A stretch of 64,000 nucleotides of DNA from Latrodectus hesperus (Eukaryota > Arthropoda > Arachnida > Araneae > Theridiidae). This document shows positions 1 through 10,489 of the stretch, piece after piece. The notes under the pieces were generated by a model. That model did not search any database and was not told the origin of the DNA. It was given only the letters and a program-made list of their open reading frames with translations. Both the position numbers and the translations under genes were made by a program. The stretch covers positions 38,291,391-38,355,390 of the forward strand of contig CM075860.1 in the NCBI GenBank assembly GCA_037975125.1. The letters are read 5' to 3'. The stretch's first letter is position 1. Every line of letters begins with the position of its first letter.

Positions 1-112
1 TCATGAGTCGCAATGGAGGAAACCTAGAAAACTCCCAAGCACCCACATCCTGCATGCAGAAGAACAACATCCTTTTTTCATTGTTCAGTAGTGACTGGGG
101 GATCTGAGCAAC
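1..112 (-). repeat. Interspersed repeat family A (SINE-like), copy 1, cut by window edge
   Basis: The stretch carries a block of the form GGAGGAAACCTAGAAAACT followed by a run of CACCCAC, TGCATGCAGAA and CATTGTTCA. The same ordered blocks recur at 721-870 and 9224-9400, and inverted at 21921-21987. Shared order with point differences shows an interspersed repeat family. In the copy at 9224-9400 the reverse strand also has a GTTTGATCCC block like a pol III B box, so a minus-oriented SINE is plausible. The family name is mine. The left end is outside the window. Confidence 0.6.
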
Positions 113-120
113 TGTGACCT

Positions 121-400
121 ACCAGTAAGCCATGTGGGGGCGTGTTTGGTTCGAGCGTCGTTCTCATTATCGGAAGGTAACCGAAGATCCGTCGTGTTCG
201 CTAAAGGCGCCTGGTGCACGTTAAAACTGAGCGTGGTCGCAATGTCCTCCTAGTGAAATGATACCTCTGAGTTGGTGGGCAAAGTATTAGGGATCTTCTC
301 TTTGGTCCCTACTTCAAAATCATCCGGCTGCTTCTTTGTAACTGGTACAGCCCAATTCAGGGCTAGGTACAGGGAAGCATGCTGGTGCAACAACAACCAC
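121..400 (+). mobile_element. SINE-like repeat family B, copy 1
   Basis: A GGTTCGAGCGTCG block resembles a degenerate pol III B box. It is followed by CCGAAGATCCGTCGTGTTCG, GTGGTCGCAATGTCCTCC and GTGAAATGATACCTCTGAG. The same blocks in the same order occur at 38385-38690 and, inverted, at about 955-1150, so this is an interspersed family. The 3' part (367-398) is nearly identical (31 of 32 bases) to the reverse complement of the unit of the minisatellite at 57650-58081. I see no clear target-site duplication. Tail and exact ends are uncertain. Confidence 0.65.
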
Positions 401-720
401 TAAGCTATGCTGAGTCCATGTTAAAAAATTTCGGTTCGATGTAGAAGCGGTTATCGCTTGAATTGACGAAAAATGTGACGATAAACTTTAATTCGGTGTT
501 TTCAGCTCTTTTATTAATGTAATATTAGGGTTGACGTTTTGTAACTCATGCCTTGGCGTCTATCTTACCCTTAAAAAAATCAAGGAATACCCGAAAGTAA
601 ATTGAAAATTTCCGAAGGTTACGTAAAACTTCTGTCACCGCGCAGAGGACAGCTTAACAACCGAGCGCCGTTGTAAAGCTTTTTAAAATCCGCCTCGTAA
701 AATACCTTCCTGAAGAATCT

Positions 721-870
721 TTTATACATAGTGGGCTGTATTCACGTATAGCAAAGGAGGAAACTCGGAAAACTGCTAAGCACTCATCCTGAAAGACTTG
801 CATGGAGAAAATACACAAAAGTGCAACATGTATCTCCCATTGTTCAACAGTGGATGGGTCTGTTCTAAAA
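721..870 (-). repeat. Interspersed repeat family A, copy 2
   Basis: The block AAAGGAGGAAACTCGGAAAA, then CTAAGCACTCATCCT, a TTGCATGGAGAA block and CCCATTGTTCAACAG, matches copy 1 (1-112) and copy 3 (9224-9400) in order. The edge TGTATTCACGTATAGCAAAGG also resembles the inverted copy at 21921-21987, which suggests a true family terminus here. The two short open frames over this stretch run through the repeat and are not genes. Confidence 0.65.
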
Positions 871-954
871 ACTTTGAAGATAAACTTTATTTTGATATCC
901 TATGTTGTTATCCTAGTATATACATTCTATGTTGTTATAGTTGCATACATACAT

Positions 955-1150
955 TCTGCACTGTACCGAGCGCTGAGTTGGATTCTACCAGTTAATAAAA
1001 GCAGCCCGGTGGGAGTCTTCGTTATTTAGAGGAGAGATCAAACAGTACTAAGTAACTCCCTAATGCTTGATCTGTCACCTCCACTGGTATCATTTCACTT
1101 GGAAGACATTGCGACCACGACTTATTTAAAGTATCCCAGCCACAGTACCT
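955..1150 (-). mobile_element. SINE-like repeat family B, copy 2 (inverted)
   Basis: Read on the minus strand, this stretch contains GTGGTCGCAATGTCTTCC, GTGAAATGATACC, GCATTAGGGA, CCGGGCTGCTTTTA and TTAACTGGTAG. These are the same blocks, in the same order, as copy 1 at 121-400. It lacks the B-box part and is therefore 5'-truncated or degraded. Together with copy 1 and the family A pieces it makes the first 1.2 kb a SINE cluster. Confidence 0.6.
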
Positions 1151-1199
1151 TCCATTTACATTTGGACATACATTGAAAATTTACATTTGAAAGTCACCT

Positions 1200-4100
1200 G
1201 GGCCTAATAAATATATACCACCAACATTTTCAAAATATAAAAATGTTTTTTTAAAGAAAGTAAATTTTTTTAATTATTTTTAAGAAAAACTTGATAAAAA
1301 AATAATGTTATTGAAAGGAGTTATTTAAATATATTCAAGCCAGTTGTGTGAAGTGAATTCAGATTTTTTAAAAAATAGACTGGTTACTTTTTATGCCAGC
1401 AAATTAAAAATATCGTTGTTTTAATTAATAAGCTTTTTTAAAATAAGGTAAATTAAAAATTAAGCTGTAATACGCATTGATAAAGATATTCGTTTATATG
1501 CAGTCGATTTTCATGCGTCAAATATTTCTATAACCATGGAAAATCTATGTATATAATAAAATAGCTGAAGAATTGTTCAAAAATCTAAAAAATATATATG
1601 AAAAATGCAATATAAGCGTGCATAAACATATTGTTTTTTTATATAAACTCTTATATTTAAAAAGTGTTTCTAATTACAAAATATATGTTGAAAATTTTGG
1701 CTAACAAGTTTTTACACCTTTCATATTTTTAAAATGCTTTCAGCACAATTATTTTCATTTGTACTCGTTAGATGACGCCACCAAATAACTGAAAATTCTT
1801 TGATAAATAATTTTTTATGTAGTTTTTAAAATTGGAATTCTTGCGTGAAAGTAAAAAAAAAAAAAAAAAATGTATAAATCAACTTTGTTCTTTATTTTTT
1901 TAATTTTTATATTGATAAATTTTAAAACCTGTAACTCTGTGCATACAATTTTTTCAATACTATTTATTTAAATTTAACAACCACTTACAGATGGTTAATG
2001 AGTTAACTTGCTTCTTTGATTTCTAGTATTGTATAATATTGATTTCTCTTATACATTATGCAGTCTAATCCAATAAAATACTTCCATGTCAATAATACTG
2101 AGAACGAAAAAAGCAATGTTTTATTTATGAGTAAGATATATGTAAATATATTCGCAAATATATTAACTAACCTGACATGAGAGAAATTAGCCAGATAAAT
2201 GGTGGCGCCATCTACTGGCAAAATGTTAAAGTGAAAAGCTAGCAGCAAATATTATTAAAATTCACAGTACTTTTATTCTTGAAATTACTAATTATGGTGG
2301 AGACAAAGCTTTCATAGTTTATAAAGAAAAATAAAATGAATTAAAAATGATATAATAAATTTTTACATTCAAAAGGGGATTTATACTTTAATTCCGCTCT
2401 TGAGTAATAAGCATTGATTTCTTCGGGAGGCTCGACACTTTAGGATATCTCTTAGTTTCTCATCAATTCGGTGATATATTGTTAAGTGATTTTGGCTTAT
2501 TTCTGGTTGGTTATCGTGTCAACGCCATTTCGCATCTTCAAACATGCACAAAAACAAGCTTGCGGAAAAAAATCACCAATTTTGTTTTCGCCAAATGAGT
2601 ACCCTAAAGTATGTTGTTTTCCCCTTATTTCTTCAATTAATTTTAATCAGGTCACAATTTATATGTTCTCAGCTAGTTATAGACATTCATGGATCCTATT
2701 TGCTTGTCAACAGTGAACTTATATTATGAACCAAAACTTACTTGATTTTTAATAAATTCAAACATTATTGCTTTAATTCAGTGAACCAAATAAATAATAA
2801 TGTGTACATTCTAGTTTGTGTCTAAAGCCATGGATTATATGAAAACAGTTTACAAGAATTCTATTGGATGTAAATATAGCGATTGTAAAAGATAAGATTT
2901 TTTATTTGATATAAAAAATTCTTATTTAAAAGTTATTTTCCAAAAAATGTTTAAAATAATATTTTTTATTGGAAATATTTTTCTTTTACTAACTATGAAC
3001 AGGCTTTTGTATACCTTGATTGATTTCAATTAGGGATCATTTCTTTTATTGAGATTTAATCTGATCATTCTCTAGAAAAATAACAACTCTATTTTTAATA
3101 AGAATACATACATAAAAATAGTTTTCCAAGTACTTGAATCTAAATTTGATAAGGTTTTTGCCAACTTACTTTGTTAAATTATTAGAGGATGCAATTATAT
3201 CCAGTCTTGTTTAAAAAAAAAAAAGTAACTTTGAACTAAAAATATGACAAAATAAAAAAATAGGGAAGATTTTTTGTAAGAAATAATTTCGAAGGAATTA
3301 ATTCTTCGTGTAAAGTCTTGTATCTCTCAATAAAGTTTTCTTATTAGTTATCAAATCTAATCAAGTCTTTATTTTTTTACTGATAACATTTTATTAAGCA
3401 TAATAATTATAACAATAAAGACAATAGTGGCTTGGCTATGGTTTTCGTTCAAAACTTATTTCATTTAAGGATTGACGAAGAATAGAAAAATATGGATGTT
3501 ACCCAAATACGAAAATACGTTTTAACTATGATATTATACCCCTTAACTCTTGATTATAATAAATGAAAATTGTCAAAATTGTCCAATTCTAAATACTCCA
3601 ATGTTACTAATGTGTTTACTACATCATGGGATCTGATTTAATTTGGTCACACTGTAGTAGGAGTATGACAATTCATCACCAAACACCATATGAATTTTAC
3701 CAACATGATGCGAGAGGGAATCGTTAGATTACTTATCTGCTTTTCACTGAAGTTTGGCTAACCGAAATAGTAGAGAAATTTGGATCCCGAATCGAAAAAA
3801 TCCCCATGATGCAAATATTCCCTACATAAAGTATAACACCCTTATTGATTTATTGGTTAACATAGGCTTGACGTTTTTAAAGATAATCATGTTTAATATA
3901 CTTTATATGTATTTATTCGAACTCATTTTTATTTCTTAAGTGCAGAAATAAGGAAGAATACTCAGATTATAATAAATGAAATGTGATCAATAAATATTAA
4001 TTATGTATAATAATATATTCTATAAAAATTTCTTTTTTTGCTCATTGCTCAGTCATTTTTAATGTGTAGCAAACAGTAAATATTTTATCCTATTAATGAA

Positions 4101-4398
4101 AATTAGAAACAGAACTTTCTAATGCTATTTTATCAAAAGTATAAGTGCTATGTTTAAGAATGTACATTCATTTTGAATCAAATATAAATTTGAAAAAAAC
4201 AATTTGTGAATAATTATATGTATATTATTAGATATAATGTTGAGATTTTTGAAAAAAATTGGATTAAGAATTAATGTTTTAAAATATCAGCATTTTTATT
4301 AATCTATTTAATTTATATTTTATACATTATGATAAAAGGAAAAAAAAGGATGCATATTTTTAAACGTTTCTCAAAAAGCGGAAGATTTTTCTAATGTC
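1200..4398. other. AT-rich DNA with no recognisable gene
   Basis: The stretch is strongly AT-rich with homopolymer runs such as the A-tract near 1855-1870. The open frames here are short, overlap each other on both strands and show no domain or motif. I see no terminal repeats and no similarity to the other repeats of the window. Confidence 0.6.
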
Positions 4399-4624
4399 GT
4401 GCTGCCATCTATACTCATAATTCTAACTTACACTGAAATATTTAGGAACTTATTTAAAAAAAATATTAGATAGGTTCATTCATTTGTAGTGATGTAAAAA
4501 TATTTGCTGTAATGATGTATTTCAGGAATATAGATTATATTTTATTGCTCTCAGTAATAATACACACATTACAAATATTTCTCCATAATTTACCAAAATA
4601 TTTTTAAATAGAATAGTATGGTGC

Positions 4625-6900
4625 TGCCATCTATGTTAAAATACATTTGAACCAATTGTGTTATTCTTGTATGCCCCCGAAGTCAGCAGTGCTAGACCAT
4701 GTCCATGAGCACGTATACCTTTAAAAAGTCCAGTACCAATAAGTGGATTCTCCATCAGATCTCTCCCGGAGAGACCAAGGCATTGAAGAATATGTTCAGG
4801 AGAGGCCTGTTCATTTAAGCACTTGGAGCAAATTTCGAATTTCTTCGTACCCTCGACGAATTTCAAGTTACTAAGATGGCCACTTCTGAAACGGGCAATA
4901 GCCGTTTGTTCTTGTCTATTAAGATCAGTAGCCAGGGAAGCACCTGGACGCGCGCAGCGGTACCAATGATGCTCAGGAGGGACAATCCAAGTGGTTTTAT
5001 TCTCGTGTTTAATCTTTGGATGAATCTCCTGAAATGTGAGAGGTGCCAACGGCACATAGTCCTCTGACACACCAGCTTTGGCCAAAGTGTCCGCAATCTC
5101 ATTTCCTTCGAGATCTACGTGGGAAGGAATCCATTGTAGGTGAATATGATGCGATATGGGCATCCATTTTAACATTTGAAGTATTGAAACTCCAGTCTTG
5201 TCTCTCACTTATTGCCATCTGGCCAAATGCTGTATTGCAGTTTTACTATCAGACAAAACCCAAATCTCAGCTCCATGTGGAAGTGAATTCAGGGAGTCCA
5301 GGGCTACCTCTATGGCAATAAGCTCACTACAGAACACCGAGCAATAATCGGGATTTCTCTTTTTCAGCCTTAAGACACTATATTTTTGTTTGATGTAAAT
5401 TCCGCTGCCAGTACGATTGAATTCATCTTTACTGCCATCCGTATAAACCTGTATGGCATCGCTCGGTATTTCTCCAATTCTCTCAAGGGCCACCTGCCTC
5501 AGATAGTCGGGAATATCAGATCGTTTATTTACATGAACCGGCAAATCCGGATGGAAAATGTCACCATCTAGATCATCCGATGGGTCAAGACATTGTTTCA
5601 GGTGATGTGGTTCCACGGCATCCTTAGCTATGTTCAGATTGGCTATTTGGCTGAAGGGGTTATTTCACTTGAGTCTCTGACTATTACGCCAACCCCTAAA
5701 ATAGGTTGAGGTGCGATTATGAGAGCCCAGAGCACAAAGTTTATTGTAATATTTGGTTAGATATGCGCGTCTTCTAAGGCTAAGCGGCTGAAGACCTGCC
5801 TCAAAAAATACTATATCTCTGGGACAGGAATTTCTTAAACCGGTGATGATCCGAGCTGCGCTGAGCTGAACCTTTTCTAGTTTCTGGAGATTAGTATCGG
5901 AGGCACAACAATAAATTGGAATGACGTATTCCTACTTAATGAGACATAGGTGTTTCGTAAAGTATCAGCGTCTGAGCCCCAGTTTCGACCAGAGATGTAC
6001 CTCAAGATGTTAATCCGTTTTCTTGCCCTTAGCACGAGGTGATCAATATGTTTGTTGCCCAAAATTTCCGGGTCCAACACAAATCCCAAGTATTTAGGGT
6101 GTTTATCCACTGTCAGCGCATGATCATTCATAAAGATGTTGGGTTGGAAATTATACAGCTTTCTATTGGTGGTAAAAAAGCCTACCGTTGACTTAGTTGG
6201 GTTAAAACACAGTTTATGGATCTCTGCAAAATCCCAAATGTCTTCAAGGACTTGATTAGTGTCTCTCTCCAATCTCCACAAATCAGTATCGAACTTCCAA
6301 AGGACAATATCATCCGCAAAGGCGCCAATTTCGCAATGTAACTTGGCGATTTTCTCGATGCCTGATAGATAAAGTGAGAACAGGATTGGACTTAGGACAG
6401 AGCACTGAGAAACACTCTGAAAGATCCTGAAGCTCTCAGAGAGAGAATTGTTAAACTTTTTCTCTGATACATATTTCTCAGAAAATCATATATCCAAGGA
6501 AGGGCCCTTTCGCCGATGCCAAAGTCCTTATAAAGTTTTACAATAAGTAAATTATTCCACACCCTGTCGAATGCTTTAGACAAGTCCAGAAAAACCGCAA
6601 CTGTGTGGTAAGTGGGTTTCCTATACCCTGACAGAAGTAAAGCAGTTGATCAGTAGTGCTATGTCCCTCTCTGAAGCCGTACTGTTCATCCGGGTTGTGT
6701 GATTGTAGATGATAAGTGAGTCTTCTGAGAACCATTTTTCCATAATTTTACACGTTATACTGGTTAAAGCAATTGGCCTAAAGCTCTCTGGAGTGCCATC
6801 AAATTTACCAGGTTTCCTAAACGGTGTAACGGTCACTCTCCTCTAGTCTCGAGGAAGTTTTCCTCTGCTACAAGAGCTATTTATAATGTCAAGTATTGTA
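4625..6900 (-). pseudogene. Degenerate non-LTR retrotransposon pol relic (RT + RNase H)
   Basis: Read right to left, the frames give a broken pol polyprotein. RT pieces come first: PESFRPIALTSITCKIMEK, EQYGFREGHSTTDQLLYF and SKAFDRVWNNLL, then a FADDIVLW active-site box near 6300-6330 and a KYLGFVLD segment. An RNase H domain follows, with YTDGSKDE, SELIAIEVALDS, LSDSKTAIQHL, then WIPSHVDLEGNEIADTLAKAG in parts, and a C-terminal CSKC..EHILQC zinc-finger-like tail. The RNase H acidic residues are all present, but a TAA stop lies in frame just after HLARWQ (about 5209). RT is split by several frameshifts. The endonuclease and ORF1 are absent, so the copy is 5'-truncated, which is usual for LINEs. 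The RNase H places it with R1/I/LOA-like or RNase-H-bearing Jockey-group elements; the clade is not settled. Confidence 0.9.
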
Positions 6901-7331
6901 CAATTATAGAACAAAAAATTTATTCGACCGTTACATGATTAATTTTTATTCAGTGCATTGTAAGAAAAAAAATACATAAATAGAAGACACGATTATGTTT
7001 TTTACAAAAATAGATTAAAAAATAAAAATTCATTAACATTCAAAATATTGATAATTATATCTTTTAAATTATTTGTCACATCAGTATATTTGATTTAAGA
7101 GTTTTATAAATGACAATAACGTTAGTTAAAAATTAATCCACACTTAGATTATTTTTAAATAACAGACAACTCAACTTTACAATATCTTGTTACAATGTGA
7201 GATTAAATACACGTTTCAGACAGTCTGAGCAAAGACAAGGCTATACTCTCTTCTTTCCAGGAAAATTTTTCTTTATTTCGGGAAATGTGAACTGGAAGAT
7301 CACTGATAAAGCTTCGCATCACTCTATTATA
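6901..7331. other. AT-rich spacer, nothing recognised
   Basis: No open frame with a recognisable motif, no repeat match and no terminal inverted repeat is visible between the LINE relic and the pogo-like element. Confidence 0.5.
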
Positions 7332-8074
7332 GAGTAGAACTCCAATTATCCAAACTCCATTTATCTGAATCGCTTATTATCCGAATAGCTTTCAGAATTT
7401 CAGTAAAATAAAGCAGACTGATGTAGGGAAGGAAAGCGAGAAAAAGGAAAAAGCTCAAGGAAAGGAAAGGTAAAAAAGGAAAAAGATGAGAATGAGAGAG
7501 GGAGAGATGTGTCACTTGATGAATTCAAAAACATTATTTTGAAAATTCCTGTATATTCAGAAGTTAATGCTGAAGATGTAGGAGAATGGATTATGAGTCA
7601 GACTCTAGGTATGAAATAGCAAATGATGGTAAACTTCTGAGTTGAAACAGCCATGGGAACATCAGCTAGTGAAACATCTGCCTGCTTTGAGGTGGACAGA
7701 GCGTCAAACCGAGTGTGACCACTTGCAAATTTTCACTGCTTCTTGGCTGTCCGAAAAAAGATGAAGGCAGTGGAACAGCTTACTCTGTACAAGATGTTCA
7801 GCAAGCAATTACTTTCATTTACAGCACTGTGCATACAGGCTGCATTAATGTACTGTAAACACTTTAAAATATAAAAAAGTTGCATTTTCATTTAATTGAT
7901 TAAATGTTCTTTTTTTTTAAAAAAAAAATATGTCGTTTTTTCTCCCATTTTCAACATATGAATAATTAATTAAAATAGAGCCTTTTTTTTAAAAAAAAAA
8001 ACCGAATCATACGAATTTTTGATTATCCGAATGTTGTTCAATCTCAATTGATTCGGACAATTGGAGTTCTGTTG
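7332..8074 (+). mobile_element. pogo/Tigger-like non-autonomous DNA transposon relic
   Basis: The left end reads GAGTAGAACTCCAATTATCC and the reverse complement of the right end reads CAACAGAACTCCAATTGTCC. These are terminal inverted repeats typical of pogo/Tigger elements (AACTCC..TTATCC..AA), and each end is flanked by a TA dinucleotide (7330-7331 and 8075-8076). A second TTATCCGAAT block lies inside each end. The interior holds weak transposase traces on the plus strand, for example NAEDVGEWI near 7570 and LRWTERQTECDHL near 7690, broken by stops and frame changes. At 743 bp it is far shorter than an autonomous element, so it is an internally deleted derivative. Ends are well supported; the coding traces are inference. 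Confidence 0.75.
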
Positions 8075-9223
8075 TAGTTATAACTACTGTAATAATCAAA
8101 ATATAAATATGGAACTATAAAAAAATATGCCTGTATCAACAAAAATGATGATATAACATTTCTTATAAAGTTATGGTTTTCCAACATACATATCCGAAAG
8201 ACATGTACCATAACATTTTTACGATCAAGATTGCACAGTCATTAATCTTTAAACTGAAATTTTAGATAAGATGTCAACAAGCTATACCACGGGTGCCACA
8301 TATCCAATATAATTCTCTCTATTATGCTGGACCACTTAATGTCTTTAATGTGATGCATAAATAAGATATCAATAAATATACTTAAATGATGTACAATTAA
8401 AGTTTAATTAAACTCCGTATTTTTTTATTTTTATTTATTTGCACATTATTGTATTCTTTCTACTGATCAACATATTGAATTGTATAGAGTCGATTTCATC
8501 GGTATACTACAAATGGAATACTTCCGACTCCTATTTTAGAACATTTTTGTGAATAACAACACCTAAAAATGTTTGAAAATTTCCTTTATTTATATTTTAA
8601 GTAGAAATGAATTCTAATTAACAACTTACATAATTTTGCTATTTAATAGTTTGTTAAAAATAAAAATGTAGAGATACATATTCGTATCCTTAAATTTACA
8701 ATTCTAAAACCATGTTTCATTATATCTTAATTTTCTATTTTTTTAAAAAAATTTTTCAGTCTGTGTTATTACTTAAAAAAAAGGAGAGGAAAAGAAGCAG
8801 AAGATTTTATTCTACTGAAATAGATTTTACGATAGTTTGAAAAAATCATTAAATACAACCAAAATAATATTGAAATTGGAATGATTATTAAATTTTTTTT
8901 AAAGAACTCTATCCTATTTTACAACTTTGACAAACTATATTATTTAGTCTATCATTAATACTAAGTCGAGAGAGAGAGAGAGATAATTCAATAATTATCT
9001 TTTTATAATTATAAACTCTAATCTTGTAATTAATAGAAGAAGCTTTTCAAAACTTATTTTTAATAATGAATTTTTAATTTTGGTAAAATAACAGTAATGT
9101 TATTGTGATATATACTGGATATCTTTTCTCTTTTTAACACTACATAGTGGACATTATAAAGCTTTGTAAGAAATTTTAATAGATACCCAATAAATTACCT
9201 TTCGGTAGAAATTATCACGAATA
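8075..9223. other. AT-rich spacer with a short (GA)n tract
   Basis: Nothing recognisable apart from a short GAGAGA run near 8967-8982 and AT homopolymers. Confidence 0.5.
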
Positions 9224-9400
9224 GTGTGCCGCATTCACATTTCACAAGGCTGGAAACTCGGAAAACTTCCAATGGCCCACTTTGACAGACCATGCAGAAA
9301 GCAGAAAAGCAAAATCCATTTCCTTTCATTCAACAATGTTTGGGATCAAACCCGTTGTCTTAACACGCTAACGAATAACGTCCTACCTTTAGGCCATAGC
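9224..9400 (-). repeat. Interspersed repeat family A, copy 3
   Basis: The blocks GGCTGGAAACTCGGAAAACT, GGCCCACTTT, CATGCAGAAAGCAG and TCATTCAACAATGTTTGGGA match copies 1 and 2 in order. On the minus strand a CGGGTTTGATCCC block precedes them, resembling a pol III B box, so the copy looks like a minus-strand tRNA-derived SINE whose head lies near 9340-9400. Confidence 0.6.
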
Positions 9401-10485
9401 GAGACCCGTTCATCTTTTTGGATAGCGTCCTACCTACTACTACACAACAAACCACTTATCAATATTTAAATGTATGTCTTGCCGCAAACGAGTCCACCAT
9501 TTATCAGTCACGAGATATCCACGAGCATTCCACCTACTTGCTACACAGCATGACGTCACGTACAACCAAACTAAGGCAGACCTATCAAACTGTAAGTAAT
9601 CAGCATGTTTTATATTTACCGATCCACAATAGAGCAACACGTATTTTTTTTTTACTTCGATTTCATATAGTAAAAGAGATGTATTTTAAAGTTTCTATAG
9701 CTATCGCAGAATTTATTACTGAATATTTTAGAAGAAAATTCCTTTTTAATAGCTTGATATATTTCATAATTTTGTTTATCATTTTATATTGTATATATTT
9801 CATTGATTTTTTCTATACAGGTTCTTTTAATAGGTAACAGATGATGAGAAGATCCAAGAAATGAGAAAATTATTTTAATAAAAAAGCACATCTTATAAAA
9901 CATTTTTTAACTGGTTTAACTAGTAACACTTTTGGAAAATATGTCTGGGGTAACATTTTACAATATTTTTCATTCCAATTAAATCATCCCAACTAGAATT
10001 AATTCCAGTCTTTTTAAAACTAGATATTTCAATATATTTCTAGTAATTTAAAACAATATAAAACGATATATTTCTAGTAATTTAATAAAATGTAATGAAA
10101 AAAGACACATTAATTTAATCTAAGCCATTTTATTGAAAGCAGGGCAAAAATTTCACAACTTAATATATAGTTATTATTATATTATATATAATCTTATGCC
10201 TGTGTAATTGCATAAATTTCAGCATAGTAAAAAATCAGTTTTTGCGTATTATTAGGAAATGTGAGTTAAGAAGACGGAAAATGAAATGCAATATCTTGGT
10301 TTGTAAATTTAATGCAAATACATTCATATTATTGGCTTTGTTAAGAAGTAGAATCTTTTCTGTAATAATACTTCCAGCTGAGTTCAAATTTGAGCTCAGG
10401 CAGGTCTTTGTGATGTATTTGTAGATTCTAAAAGAATTTATACATATAGGAAACCTTTAATGATAAATATTCAGTTAATTCTAGC
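9401..10485. other. Unassigned; plus-strand open frame at 9418-9837 of doubtful reality
   Basis: The left 240 bases are less AT-rich and hold an open frame rich in Thr, Gln and Ser, with a GTAAGT donor-like site at about 9592 and one TGACGTCA octamer at 9551-9558. Past 9650 the frame runs into AT-rich low-complexity sequence coding mostly Phe and Ile, so any coding part would have to end near that donor. No domain is recognised. The rest is AT-rich filler. Confidence 0.3.
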
Positions 10486-10489
10486 TTAC

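Noticed and set aside
4399..4634. Direct repeat GTGCTGCCATCTAT at 4399-4412 and 4621-4634
   Set aside because: The second copy lies beside the LINE 3' end, but no copy is found at the LINE 5' end, so it is not a TSD. It may be chance or a trace of an unknown repeat.
5043..5321. Plus-strand open frames over 4876-5571
   Set aside because: They are antisense to the LINE RNase H frame, which has clear catalytic motifs.
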